Below, piece after piece: positions 1-10,431 of a stretch of 21,869 nucleotides of DNA (position 1 is the stretch's first letter; each line of letters opens with the position of its first letter). The translations under genes were made by a program, and so were the position numbers. The notes beneath the pieces are model-generated. The model saw only the letters and a list, made by a program, of their open reading frames with translations. It was not told where the DNA came from and did not search any database. This DNA comes from Methanobacterium sp. PtaB.Bin024. GTDB taxonomy: Archaea > Methanobacteriota > Methanobacteria > Methanobacteriales > Methanobacteriaceae. The stretch covers positions 1-21,869 of the forward strand of contig MVPY01000029.1 in assembly GCA_002067065.1 (NCBI GenBank), read 5' to 3'.

Positions 1-122
1 TATCTACACCAAAAAATGCAAAAATGGACACTAAAACACGGAAAAAATATCAACACCCAATAACTTTACAGTCCCGCTCTTTCTAAATTTTTATTAACAG
101 TGGGGGACATAAAAAGTGTTTG

Positions 123-1242
<1,120 letters not shown>

Positions 1243-1244
<2 letters not shown>

Positions 1245-1319
1245 TAGGTAAAATTGGTAAGATCTTTTTAATAGGTAAAATTGGTAAGATCTTTTTAATA
1301 GGTAAAATTGGTAAGATCT
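1243..1319. repeat. Three-copy tandem 27-bp repeat with oligo-T ends
   Basis: Units lie at 1243-1269, 1270-1296 and 1297-1319. The first two are identical and the third matches for 23 bases before diverging. Each unit starts AATAGGTAAAATTGG and the first two end in a run of five T. The first unit overlaps the TAA stop of the radical-SAM gene. Oligo-T tracts act as terminators in archaea, so the array may be a multiplied terminator. It could also be a neutral slippage product. Confidence 0.9.
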
Positions 1320-1405
1320 CATTTTAATTTCTGTTTTAATTCATTTATATTCCAAATTTTAAAAAAGATATTCTAAAAATAAAATTATTCTAAAAAACAA
1401 AATAT

Positions 1406-1461
1406 AGTTATAAGTTATAACTTACAAGTTTTAGCTCACAATTCGGTTATAACTTATAACT
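1406..1461. repeat. 16-bp perfect inverted repeat built of GTTATAA heptamers, downstream of the parA unit
   Basis: The arms at 1406-1421 and 1446-1461 are exact reverse complements. Each contains two tandem GTTATAA heptamers, and the arms are 24 bp apart. The same 14-bp double heptamer recurs upstream of parA at 2764-2777, so the parA unit is bracketed by it. A second perfect 10-bp inverted repeat (1429-1438 with 1484-1493, TTTTAGCTCA/TGAGCTAAAA) interlocks with the first, and its right arm overlaps the last codons of the ParA-partner gene. The position also suits a 3'-end or terminator structure for the minus-strand unit. A protein-binding (centromere-like) role is inference. Confidence 0.8.
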
Positions 1462-1487
1462 CCTCGCCTCCGAAAAACATGATTGAG

Positions 1488-1883
1488 CTAAAAATCTTCG
1501 TCCTCAAAGATTTCCCAGATCTCAGGATATTTCTGTTTTACTGCATCTTCAATTAGTGATGATGCCTCCTTGCTGATGCTGAAGGCAGGTGTGGTATTCT
1601 TCAGGAACCTTAAAACTGCAGCTGATTTTGCAGACCACAATGAAATCCGGGGGTTACGGCGAACCTCCAAAACCACTCCATCAATGATGATTTTATTTGG
1701 ATCTTCTTTGGGTTTTGTTGTTTTTTTAAGCTTTTTCGACTGTTTAGAAGAGACTTTTTTTGTAGTTTTCTTTTTTGCTAGATTTTTTTCAGTGATTTCA
1801 TCCTTTTTTTCGGGTTGTTCTTTGCGTATAAGGGCGTCTAACCCCTTCCCCAGTGCATTTTCACCCTTTTTAGCAGGAGTCAT
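1488..1883 (-). CDS. Small basic protein with ParB-like N-terminal ParA-interaction motif; putative ParA partner
   Basis: The protein has 131 residues. Residues 10-19 read ALGKGLDALI, very close to the N-terminal motif of bacterial ParB/Spo0J (LGKGL-x-ALI), the segment known to stimulate the ParA ATPase. Residues 21-60 are a lysine-rich, low-complexity linker. Residues 64-131 form a compact domain (IIIDGVVLEVRRNP, then probable helices over AKSAAVLRFLK and SKEASSLIEDAVKQKYPEIWEIF) that I do not recognise. The ParB CTPase/Srx-like domain and its HTH are absent. The gene overlaps the parA stop codon by 4 bp (ATGA), with a strong GGAGG site at 1891-1895, seven bases before the ATG, so it is translationally coupled to parA. 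A role as DNA-binding or adaptor partner of ParA is inferred from the motif and the coupling. Confidence 0.85.
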   Translation of the reverse strand: MTPAKKGENALGKGLDALIRKEQPEKKDEITEKNLAKKKTTKKVSSKQSKKLKKTTKPKEDPNKIIIDGVVLEVRRNPRISLWSAKSAAVLRFLKNTTPAFSISKEASSLIEDAVKQKYPEIWEIFEDEDF

Positions 1884-2707
1884 TGGTTATCCTCCATCAC
1901 CGAATATTTTGTATCATCAGTTGCATTCTCCTCAGCCACTGCCTCCTTTAAATCCAGTATTTCCAGAGCCAGATCCTTGTAAGCTTCACTACCAATACAT
2001 TCCTCATCATAGATTACACAGGGTTTACCATGACTGGGTGCCTCAGCCAATTTCACATTACGGGGAATGGTGGTTTTGAAAATGTATTCAGTTTCACCAA
2101 AGTATTGCACCACGTTCTGCAACACATCTCGACCTAAACGAGTCCTGGAATCATATAACGTGATCAAAATTCCTTTAATTGGTGATGGACTGTTTAAACG
2201 ATTTTCAACCAGATTCATAGCATCCAATAAATCAGCCATTCCTTCCAATGCATAAAATTCTGCCTGAATAGGTATGATTACACTGTCAGCCGCCACCAAT
2301 GCATTGATGGTTAAAATACCCAGCGATGGGGGCACATCCACCAGGACGTAATCATAGGTTTCTGTCATACCATCCATAGATTCCTTTAGTATGAATGGAA
2401 ATCCTATATCCTTACTGAGTTCTATTTCCGCTCCACTTAGTGAGATGTGGCTAGGAACAAGATCCAATCCTTTGATGTTTGTGGACACAATTGAATCAGT
2501 GAGGGTTTCCTCTCCGGTTAATACCCTATAGGTTGAGTTTTCCTCGCTTTTCTCCACACCAAAGGCTGTGGTGGCATTGGCCTGAGGGTCCATGTCAATT
2601 ACCAGAACTTTCTCACCTAAAAGGGCCATTGCTGCCGAAAGGTTAACTGCAGTAGTGGTTTTCCCACATCCTCCCTTCTGATTTAAGATTGCTATTATTT
2701 CCGCCAT
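1880..2707 (-). CDS. parA: ParA/Soj-family partition ATPase
   Basis: The protein has 275 residues and is of the short Soj type without an N-terminal HTH. A deviant Walker A motif, KGGCGKTT, spans residues 11-18 with signature Lys11 and catalytic Lys16. Walker A' is VLVIDMDPQ (34-42, Asp40) and Walker B is YVLVDVPPS (120-128, Asp124). Such ATPases dimerise on ATP, bind DNA non-specifically and move or position chromosomes, plasmids or protein complexes when a partner stimulates hydrolysis. The start is ATG at 2707 with an AAGGAG site 7-8 bases upstream. The next gene overlaps its stop and supplies a ParB-like activation motif, so the pair resembles parAB. No canonical ParB and no cdc6/orc gene lie nearby. 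A MinD-type role is less likely because there is no C-terminal amphipathic helix of MinD type. Confidence 0.93.
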   Translation of the reverse strand: MAEIIAILNQKGGCGKTTTAVNLSAAMALLGEKVLVIDMDPQANATTAFGVEKSEENSTYRVLTGEETLTDSIVSTNIKGLDLVPSHISLSGAEIELSKDIGFPFILKESMDGMTETYDYVLVDVPPSLGILTINALVAADSVIIPIQAEFYALEGMADLLDAMNLVENRLNSPSPIKGILITLYDSRTRLGRDVLQNVVQYFGETEYIFKTTIPRNVKLAEAPSHGKPCVIYDEECIGSEAYKDLALEILDLKEAVAEENATDDTKYSVMEDNQ

Positions 2708-2742
2708 GATGGTTCTCCTTGAATAAGTTAATTTACTTATAA

Positions 2743-2789
<47 letters not shown>

Positions 2790-2855
2790 TTCCAGTTTAA
2801 AGCATGAAAAAGCAATTACAGCATGAAAAAATCAGTGCACAAAAAAAGAAAATCA

Positions 2856-4046
2856 TCAGAAAACAGGAATTAAACCAGGATTATTTCCAGTGATGCATTC
2901 CCCACCACGGGAGGTTACAATAAAAGTATTTTCAATCCCCACCATTCCAACATCTTTAATACCGTTTTTCGGCTCCACTGCAAATACCATACCTTCCTGC
3001 AGAGGTTCATCAAATCTTTCTGCAATCACCGGAAGTTCATCTATAAGCAAGCCAATTCCATGCCCCAGAAACGTGACTTTACGATCCTCAAAACCCATGA
3101 AATTTTCGAGGAATTCCTCATCAAGACTATCCATTATGTGCTTGTAAATTTCTGATGGTATATTCCCAGGTTTAAGCAACCTTGCTATCTCATTTTGTAT
3201 TTCCACACATCTTTTATGAACTTCAATAGCATGTTCAGGAAGTGGGCTTCCAAACATGTAGGTCATGGTCTTATCAGTATTGTAACCGTCAACAGCACAA
3301 CCCACATCCACAAATACCAGATCCCCATTTCTCAGTTTTCTCTCACGACTCCCTAAAACTGGAGCTGCTGGGCTTAAGCCTCGAGTTCCACTGGCTCCAT
3401 CAAAATATGTGGGGTAAATGGAACTGTCACCGAAACCAAGATGCCCCAATACCATCTCATTATCGAACATCCCAAAACGGGTTAAAGCATCATGACCCTC
3501 TTTCACCAGGACCGAGAAGAGTTCAACAGCCAGATCAGCTTCACTCATCCCTTCACGCAGCATTTCTGGTGTCAAGTCTTCCAAGACATGCTGATGGATT
3601 TTGCCACATTTTCGCATTAATGAAAGTTCATAATCACTCTTAACTGCACGCACAGCAGCTAAATATGGATCAACCGCTTTAAATTCCTTAAAATTGAAGT
3701 GTTTAGTGAAACGATGATACAGTGCCAGTGGCACCATTTCAGTTTCCAAGTATATAGTGTCGGGAAGAGTTTTGAAGTCACGACGAGCATCACGAAAACT
3801 TCTCATGGGCTTAATAGATAGAAATAGGGATTCATCTAGGGCACGGGGGTAACTGCGTCTTACCCAGAAAGTGGGATCTTCATCTCGAGGTATGATGAGT
3901 ATACCATCTTGCATAGTGCCGGTAAAATAGTACAGGTTAATTTTACTGAAAATAACTGCTATTTCCCAGTCTGGATTGTATGATGACATTAAATGCTTAA
4001 AACGTGTCATCCTGTTTTCCATTTCAGATAGAGGAGTTTTTTCCAT
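2856..4046 (-). CDS. M24-family metallopeptidase (Xaa-Pro aminopeptidase/dipeptidase-like)
   Basis: The protein has 396 residues. The N-terminal part (about 1-140) fits the creatinase/prolidase N-domain. The C-terminal pita-bread domain keeps all five dinuclear metal ligands: Asp247 in FVDVGC, Asp258 in GYNTDKT, His329 in FLGHGIG, Glu358 in AVEPKNG and Glu372 in GIENTF. His202 (LGHLGFG) suits the substrate-binding histidine. It should be a cytosolic enzyme cleaving peptide bonds next to proline, but exact specificity cannot be read from sequence. The start is ATG at 4046, with TGAGGT (4054-4059) eight bases upstream. A TATA-like ATTTAAAAA on the minus strand at 4124-4116 could be its promoter. 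It lies 106 bp after the end of thrS on the same strand and has no obvious functional link to it. Confidence 0.9.
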   Translation of the reverse strand: MEKTPLSEMENRMTRFKHLMSSYNPDWEIAVIFSKINLYYFTGTMQDGILIIPRDEDPTFWVRRSYPRALDESLFLSIKPMRSFRDARRDFKTLPDTIYLETEMVPLALYHRFTKHFNFKEFKAVDPYLAAVRAVKSDYELSLMRKCGKIHQHVLEDLTPEMLREGMSEADLAVELFSVLVKEGHDALTRFGMFDNEMVLGHLGFGDSSIYPTYFDGASGTRGLSPAAPVLGSRERKLRNGDLVFVDVGCAVDGYNTDKTMTYMFGSPLPEHAIEVHKRCVEIQNEIARLLKPGNIPSEIYKHIMDSLDEEFLENFMGFEDRKVTFLGHGIGLLIDELPVIAERFDEPLQEGMVFAVEPKNGIKDVGMVGIENTFIVTSRGGECITGNNPGLIPVF

Positions 4047-4152
4047 TTATTTTAACCTCATTTAAGTTTTTCATTCCCCATGAGATTTTCATAATTTAAT
4101 CACTTACATGAACCATTTTTAAATCTAAATCTATTATCTGAAATTTAATCTT

Positions 4153-5988
<1,836 letters not shown>

Positions 5989-6080
5989 AATTTTCACCCA
6001 TAATAAACTTAGTTAATCACAATGTTTAATTACAATTCAGTCAATATCAGTGTACTCAAAAATAAAGTTCTGTCATGATG

Positions 6081-6102
6081 TTATTTATAAGCTATCTCTT
6101 TT
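6081..6102 (-). promoter_or_regulatory. thrS promoter: 12-bp element plus TATA box
   Basis: Read on the minus strand, AAAAGAGATAGC (6102-6091) is followed directly by TTATAAATAA (6090-6081), a good archaeal box A. RNA should start near 6057, leaving a leader of about 70 nt before the thrS ATG. The 12-bp element is identical to one at the same place in the divergent ilvD promoter. Confidence 0.65.
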
Positions 6103-6159
6103 CACAACTTTTCCATAATTTTTAACTAGTCAAAGCATTAGGTGTAGAATCTTTACTAA

Positions 6160-6180
6160 AAAAGAGATAGCATTTAAAAG
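6160..6180 (+). promoter_or_regulatory. ilvD promoter: 12-bp element plus TATA-like box
   Basis: AAAAGAGATAGC (6160-6171) is followed directly by ATTTAAAAG (6172-6180), a plausible box A. RNA should start near 6203, about 58 nt before the ilvD ATG. The element occupies the BRE position, where it could combine TFB recognition with a specific regulator. Its exact inverted copy lies at 6091-6102 in front of thrS. Confidence 0.6.
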
Positions 6181-6260
6181 ATGCCGAACATATCATTACA
6201 CTAATATCAAATCAGTTAAAGTTTACAAGTTTTATTAATTTTATAATCGCAGGTGATAGG

Positions 6261-7916
6261 ATGAGAAGTGATAAGATAAAAAAGGGGATGCAAAGAGCCC
6301 CTCACCGTTCCCTTCTTAGGGCTTGCGGTGTGACTGATGCCGAAATGGAAAGACCCTTTATAGGGATTGCCAACAGTTACACTGACATAGTCCCAGGACA
6401 CATTCATTTGAAACAGATTGCTGAAGCAGTTAAGCTTGGAATCAGCCAAGCAGGAGGTGTTCCTTTTGAATTTAGCACCATGGCAATTTGTGATGGTATC
6501 GCCATGAATCATGAAGGAATGCGTTATTCACTGGCCAGCCGTGAAATCGTAGCTGACACTGTAGAAAGCATGGCCCAAGCCCACAGTCTGGATGCCCTGG
6601 TTCTTTTACCCACCTGCGATAAGATCGTTCCAGGTATGTTAATGGCAGCAGCCCGTCTGGACATACCCTCCATAGTAGTTACTGGCGGACCCATGCTCCC
6701 TGGGGAATACAAAGGTGAAGCAGTAGATCTAATCAATGTTTTCGAAGCAGTTGGAAAAGTCTCCGCTGGAAAAATGAGTGAATCCGATTTAAATGAGTTG
6801 GAACGTTGCGCTTGCCCAGGAGCTGGATCATGTGCCGGTCTTTTCACTGCCAACAGCATGGCCTGTCTAACTGAAGCCCTGGGGATGAGTTTACCCTATT
6901 GTGCCACCACCCACGCAGTTGACTCCAAGAAGATCCAGCTGGCCCGAGAATCTGGAGAGAAAATAATGGAACTGGTGGAAAAAAACATCACCCCATCCAT
7001 GATCATGACCCAGGATGCATTCTGCAATGCTGTGGTGGTGGATCTGGCACTGGGAGGATCCAGTAACACCACATTACACTTACCAGCCATAGCCCATGAA
7101 CTGGCTGATAAGGGTGTTGAAGTTAATTTAGACCTTTTCGATAGTCTTAGCCGTGAAATTCCACATTTAGCTGCAATCAGTCCATCAGGCGAACATAGCA
7201 TGCTGGACCTTGACAAAGCAGGAGGTATACCTGGAGTTTTGAAGGTTTTAGGAGATAAAATCATTGGTGAAAACATCACCTGCACCGGATCCACTTTACA
7301 TGATAATATCGCCCAAGCCAGAGTACTGGACAGTTCAGTTATAAGACCTATGGATAATCCCGTACACCAGGAAGGAGGCATTGCAATTCTTAAGGGGAAT
7401 TTAGCCCCTAGAGGTTCTGTTGTAAAACAGGCTGCTGTCAATGAGGATATGTTAACCCATGAGGGCCCTGCAAAAGTCTACAACAGTGAAGAGGAGTGTG
7501 TGGAAGCCATCCATCAGGGCAATATAACAGAAGGAGATATAATCGTTATTCGTTACGAAGGACCCCAGGGAGGCCCTGGTATGAGGGAAATGCTTAACCC
7601 AACCTCTGCCCTATCCGGAATTGGACTAAGTTCAGTGGCTCTTTTAACTGATGGAAGATTCTCTGGAGGAACCAGAGGACCGTGTGTTGGCCATGTTTCC
7701 CCAGAAGCCATGGCTAATGGACCTATTGCTGCAGTTAAAAATGGAGACTTGATAGTAATAGACATACCCCAGAGAAAACTGGAACTGAAAGTAGATGAAG
7801 AGGAGATTCAAAGAAGGCTTGAAATTGTCAAACATCCTGAAAAACAGCTGAAAGGTTGGTTGGCACGTTACAGTAAACTGACAAGCTCTGCAGATGAAGG
7901 AGCTATCTTAAAATAG
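6261..7916 (+). CDS. ilvD: Dihydroxy-acid dehydratase
   Basis: The protein has 551 residues. It dehydrates 2,3-dihydroxyisovalerate and 2,3-dihydroxy-3-methylvalerate to the 2-keto acid precursors of valine and isoleucine. Cluster cysteines appear as Cys119 (LLPTCDKIVPGM) and Cys191 (CPGAGSCAGLFTANSM). Asp78 (ICDGIAMNHEG) and Lys121 fit the Mg2+ and active-site motifs. At the site of the third cysteine of [2Fe-2S] members the protein has Val44 (DIVPGHIHL), as in E. coli IlvD, so an oxygen-sensitive [4Fe-4S] type is likely. The start ATG follows AGGTGAT (6251-6257), a very good SD. The leader carries a TATA-like box shared in arrangement with thrS. The stop codon overlaps the SD of the signal peptidase gene, so the two are cotranscribed. 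Confidence 0.97.
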   Translation: MRSDKIKKGMQRAPHRSLLRACGVTDAEMERPFIGIANSYTDIVPGHIHLKQIAEAVKLGISQAGGVPFEFSTMAICDGIAMNHEGMRYSLASREIVADTVESMAQAHSLDALVLLPTCDKIVPGMLMAAARLDIPSIVVTGGPMLPGEYKGEAVDLINVFEAVGKVSAGKMSESDLNELERCACPGAGSCAGLFTANSMACLTEALGMSLPYCATTHAVDSKKIQLARESGEKIMELVEKNITPSMIMTQDAFCNAVVVDLALGGSSNTTLHLPAIAHELADKGVEVNLDLFDSLSREIPHLAAISPSGEHSMLDLDKAGGIPGVLKVLGDKIIGENITCTGSTLHDNIAQARVLDSSVIRPMDNPVHQEGGIAILKGNLAPRGSVVKQAAVNEDMLTHEGPAKVYNSEEECVEAIHQGNITEGDIIVIRYEGPQGGPGMREMLNPTSALSGIGLSSVALLTDGRFSGGTRGPCVGHVSPEAMANGPIAAVKNGDLIVIDIPQRKLELKVDEEEIQRRLEIVKHPEKQLKGWLARYSKLTSSADEGAILK

Positions 7917-7924
7917 GTGGTTTA

Positions 7925-8419
7925 ATGGGCAAACGACGTAAAGTAAGCCAGAAAAAGGCAGATGCAGATTCTAATCCTGCTGAAGAAGAAAAGTCCAGTT
8001 TAGGGCGGGAAATAATCACCTACATTGTTATCATATTAGTGGGAATAATACTAGCCCAACACTTAAACGTGGTTGTATCAGGGAGTATGGAACCTGTATT
8101 CTACCGGGGAGATGTGGTAGTAATCGAAAAGACCAACTTCCTAGGTTTTCAGGAAATAAGCCCTTCAGACCTTAAAGTAGGAGATATCATCATTTACAAT
8201 GCCACCTGGTTCCCTGAACCAGTTATTCATCGTATTATTAGCATACAGAAAGGATCAGATGGGGAAACATATTATGTTACCAAGGGAGACAACAATCCCC
8301 AGGCAGATCCAGCCCTGGTTTCCACATCCCAAGTCCAGGCCAAAGTGGTGAGTATAGGTAACCAACCAGTGGTAATTCCCAAAATAGGTTACATTACACT
8401 ATGGATCCGTGGACTTTAA
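7925..8419 (+). CDS. Archaeal signal peptidase I
   Basis: The protein has 164 residues. A charged, lysine-rich cytosolic N-terminus (1-28) precedes one membrane segment (about 29-46, IITYIVIILVGIILAQ). Next come the catalytic Ser54 in SGSMEP, His102 in PVIHRII and the Asp motif TKGDNNPQAD (Asp122/Asp128). The Ser/His/Asp set is that of archaeal and ER signal peptidases, rather than the Ser/Lys dyad of most bacteria. It should remove signal peptides from secreted proteins on the outer face of the membrane. AGGTGG (7915-7920) overlaps the ilvD stop and lies four bases before the ATG. A perfect hairpin encloses its own stop codon, separating it from argS. Confidence 0.93.
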   Translation: MGKRRKVSQKKADADSNPAEEEKSSLGREIITYIVIILVGIILAQHLNVVVSGSMEPVFYRGDVVVIEKTNFLGFQEISPSDLKVGDIIIYNATWFPEPVIHRIISIQKGSDGETYYVTKGDNNPQADPALVSTSQVQAKVVSIGNQPVVIPKIGYITLWIRGL

Positions 8420-8428
8420 TCCACGGAT
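8405..8428 (+). terminator. Perfect 9-bp stem-loop around the signal peptidase stop codon
   Basis: ATCCGTGGA (8405-8413) pairs exactly with TCCACGGAT (8420-8428). The six-base loop CTTTAA contains the stop codon TAA (8417-8419). T-rich sequence (GTTTATTCGTTTT) follows. It could be a terminator or a processing/stability element limiting readthrough from ilvD and the signal peptidase gene into argS. Confidence 0.6.
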
Positions 8429-8493
8429 GTTTATTCGTTTTAAAAGAAATCTACATCTTACATCAATCAATTCAAACTCATAAAGGTGAATCT

Positions 8494-10188
8494 ATGTACA
8501 GAATGCTGGAAAAGAATGCTGCCAGTTCAATGGAAAAAGCAATAAAATCCCTTGATTGGGGAGAAATTAAAGAAATAAAGTTTGAAGAACCACCCCAACG
8601 TGACATGGGTGATCTGGCCACTTCAGTGGCCTTTCAGTTAGCAAGAAAACTTAAAAAAAATCCAGTTGAGATTGCTCAAAAATTAGAAGAAGTTTTAGAA
8701 GTTGAACCTCCATTTGAAAGAGCAAAAGCCACTGGCCCCTACCTGAACTTTTATTTAAACCATGAAATCTTTTCAAAAACCGTTTTAGAATCTGTAAAAG
8801 AAGATTATGGCTCACTGGAAGATAAAAATGAGAAAGTGATCCTGGAACATACCTCAGCCAATCCTAACGGCCCTTTACATATTGGTCATATCAGGAATGC
8901 TATTATTGGAGATTCCCTATCACGCATCCTCAAGGCAGCTGGTTTTCGGGTGGAAACCCAGTACTATGTCAATGATATGGGCCGGCAGATAGCCATGATT
9001 GTGTGGGGATTGCAAAACCTTGACTACCATCTAGATCCAGACGAAAAGCCAGATGTAGAAATAGGAAAACTATATTTTCAGGTTAATCAAGAGTTAAAAA
9101 AGGATCCTGAAATTAAAAATGAAGTAAGCTCGATTCTGAAAATCTATGAAGAGGAAAACCCGGTTGAACTGGAAGCAAAGTTTAAAGATGTGGTTAAACA
9201 GTGTCTGGAAGGAATAAAAGAAACATCACAACGTCTGCACATCACCCACGACCATTTCGTCTGGGAAAGTCAGTTCATCAGGGATGGATCTGTGGATAGA
9301 ATTCTGGAAACCCTGAAGGATCACACCAGCCATGATGATGTCTTGTACTTGGATCTTACTGATTATGGTATCAAAAAAGAGTTAATACTAACCCGTTCTG
9401 ATGGAACCTCCCTTTACACTACCCGGGATCTGGCTTATCATCTCCAGAAATCAGATCAGTCTGATGTAGTGGTTGATGTTCTGGGTTCAGATCATAAACT
9501 GGCTGTTGACCAGCTTAAAATTGCCCTAGGATTCTTAGGAGGGAAAAGTCCTGAGGTTATTTTCTATGAATTCATTACTCTTCCTGAAGGATCTATGTCC
9601 ACCCGAAGGGGAGTGTTCATCAGTGTGGACCAACTAATGGATGAATCATTCACAAGGGCTATTGATGAATTAACGGAACGAAGACCAGAATTAAGTGAAC
9701 CGCTCTCTAACGAAATCGCTGAAATAATAGGCATTGGAGCTATTCGCTATTTCATTGCACGACTTTCCCCAGAAAAGCATTTGGTGTTCAAATGGGATGA
9801 AGCGTTGAGTTTTGAGAGAGGATGTGCATCTATACAGTATGCACATGCCCGGGCCTGCAAACTATTGGAAAAAGCCGGGACCACTGATTTGTCCATGGTG
9901 GAACTCGATGATTTGAACTTTCAGGATCTGGATACACTTGAAATTGACCTCCTGAAAACTATTGCAAAATTCAGTAGCATCATCGAAAACGCGGCCCAGG
10001 AACTCAGAGTTCATCCCATAGCTCAGTACGCCATGGAAATGGCTGGAGCATTCAACAAATTCTATAAATCAGTTCCTGTTCTTGAATCTGAGAAAGAATT
10101 GTTAAGATTGTTATTAGTGGATAAGTCTAGAATTACACTTCGAAACTCCCTAAATTTATTGGGAATAGACGCTCCTGTCTCAATGTAG
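8494..10188 (+). CDS. argS: Arginyl-tRNA synthetase
   Basis: The protein has 564 residues and is a class I synthetase. The N-terminal additional domain (about 1-110) contacts the tRNA D-loop. The HIGH signature is at 129-132 (PNGPLHIGHIRNA). The KMSKS-equivalent is SMSTRRG (367-373), as is usual in ArgRS. The C-terminal helical anticodon-binding (DALR) domain begins near 450 and ends in SRITLRNSLNLLGIDAPVSM. The start is taken as ATG 8494 because AGGTGA (8484-8489) lies four bases upstream. The frame stays open to 8401, but those 31 codons lie across the upstream gene's stop hairpin and look non-coding. Transcription may come from the ilvD promoter or from the 74-bp gap (TTTTAAAAG at 8438-8446). 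Confidence 0.96.
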   Translation: MYRMLEKNAASSMEKAIKSLDWGEIKEIKFEEPPQRDMGDLATSVAFQLARKLKKNPVEIAQKLEEVLEVEPPFERAKATGPYLNFYLNHEIFSKTVLESVKEDYGSLEDKNEKVILEHTSANPNGPLHIGHIRNAIIGDSLSRILKAAGFRVETQYYVNDMGRQIAMIVWGLQNLDYHLDPDEKPDVEIGKLYFQVNQELKKDPEIKNEVSSILKIYEEENPVELEAKFKDVVKQCLEGIKETSQRLHITHDHFVWESQFIRDGSVDRILETLKDHTSHDDVLYLDLTDYGIKKELILTRSDGTSLYTTRDLAYHLQKSDQSDVVVDVLGSDHKLAVDQLKIALGFLGGKSPEVIFYEFITLPEGSMSTRRGVFISVDQLMDESFTRAIDELTERRPELSEPLSNEIAEIIGIGAIRYFIARLSPEKHLVFKWDEALSFERGCASIQYAHARACKLLEKAGTTDLSMVELDDLNFQDLDTLEIDLLKTIAKFSSIIENAAQELRVHPIAQYAMEMAGAFNKFYKSVPVLESEKELLRLLLVDKSRITLRNSLNLLGIDAPVSM

Positions 10189-10294
10189 TACTATTACCTG
10201 AATTCCAAAAATTAATAAATAAAATATCCTCTGGAATGTCTTAAAACATTTATAAAGACTATTACACAAAAATATTAGTAAGGATATTTTTGGT

Positions 10295-10384
10295 GTTTTA
10301 TAAAAATTATTTCATCTAATACAAGGTAGGGTGCTGTTCTCAGTCCTGTCCATTATAGATGTTTTATAAAACCTTTTTCATCTA
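10295..10384. repeat. Imperfect 24-bp direct repeats in the tetR promoter region; likely operators
   Basis: Copies at 10295-10318 and 10361-10384 match at 21 of 24 positions and lie 66 bp apart. Each begins GTTTTATAAAA, which contains the palindrome TTTTATAAAA, and ends TTTCATCTA. The second copy is also flanked by an inverted TAGATG (10356-10361) and CATCTA (10379-10384). The location just before a TetR gene suggests autoregulatory sites. The TATA core may double as box A. Confidence 0.6.
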
Positions 10385-10431
10385 AAAAATGAAAACTCAC
10401 TTAGAAAAAAAGAAAAGGATCGTATCGTTAT

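Noticed and set aside
1488..1883. Calling the ParA partner a true ParB
   Set aside because: Only the N-terminal activation motif matches. The nucleotide-binding (GERRxRA) and HTH parts of ParB are absent.
1570..2079. Plus-strand open frame of 169 codons opposite the parA unit
   Set aside because: It is antisense to two well-supported genes. Its protein is full of Phe/Ser runs mirroring the lysine-rich linker, and it has no SD.
6896..7441. Minus-strand open frame of 181 codons inside ilvD
   Set aside because: It is a shadow of a highly conserved enzyme gene and has no family-like features or SD.
8401..8493. Longer argS start at 8401
   Set aside because: It would run through the upstream gene's stop hairpin. 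The SD AGGTGA at 8484-8489 and the family N-terminus support 8494.
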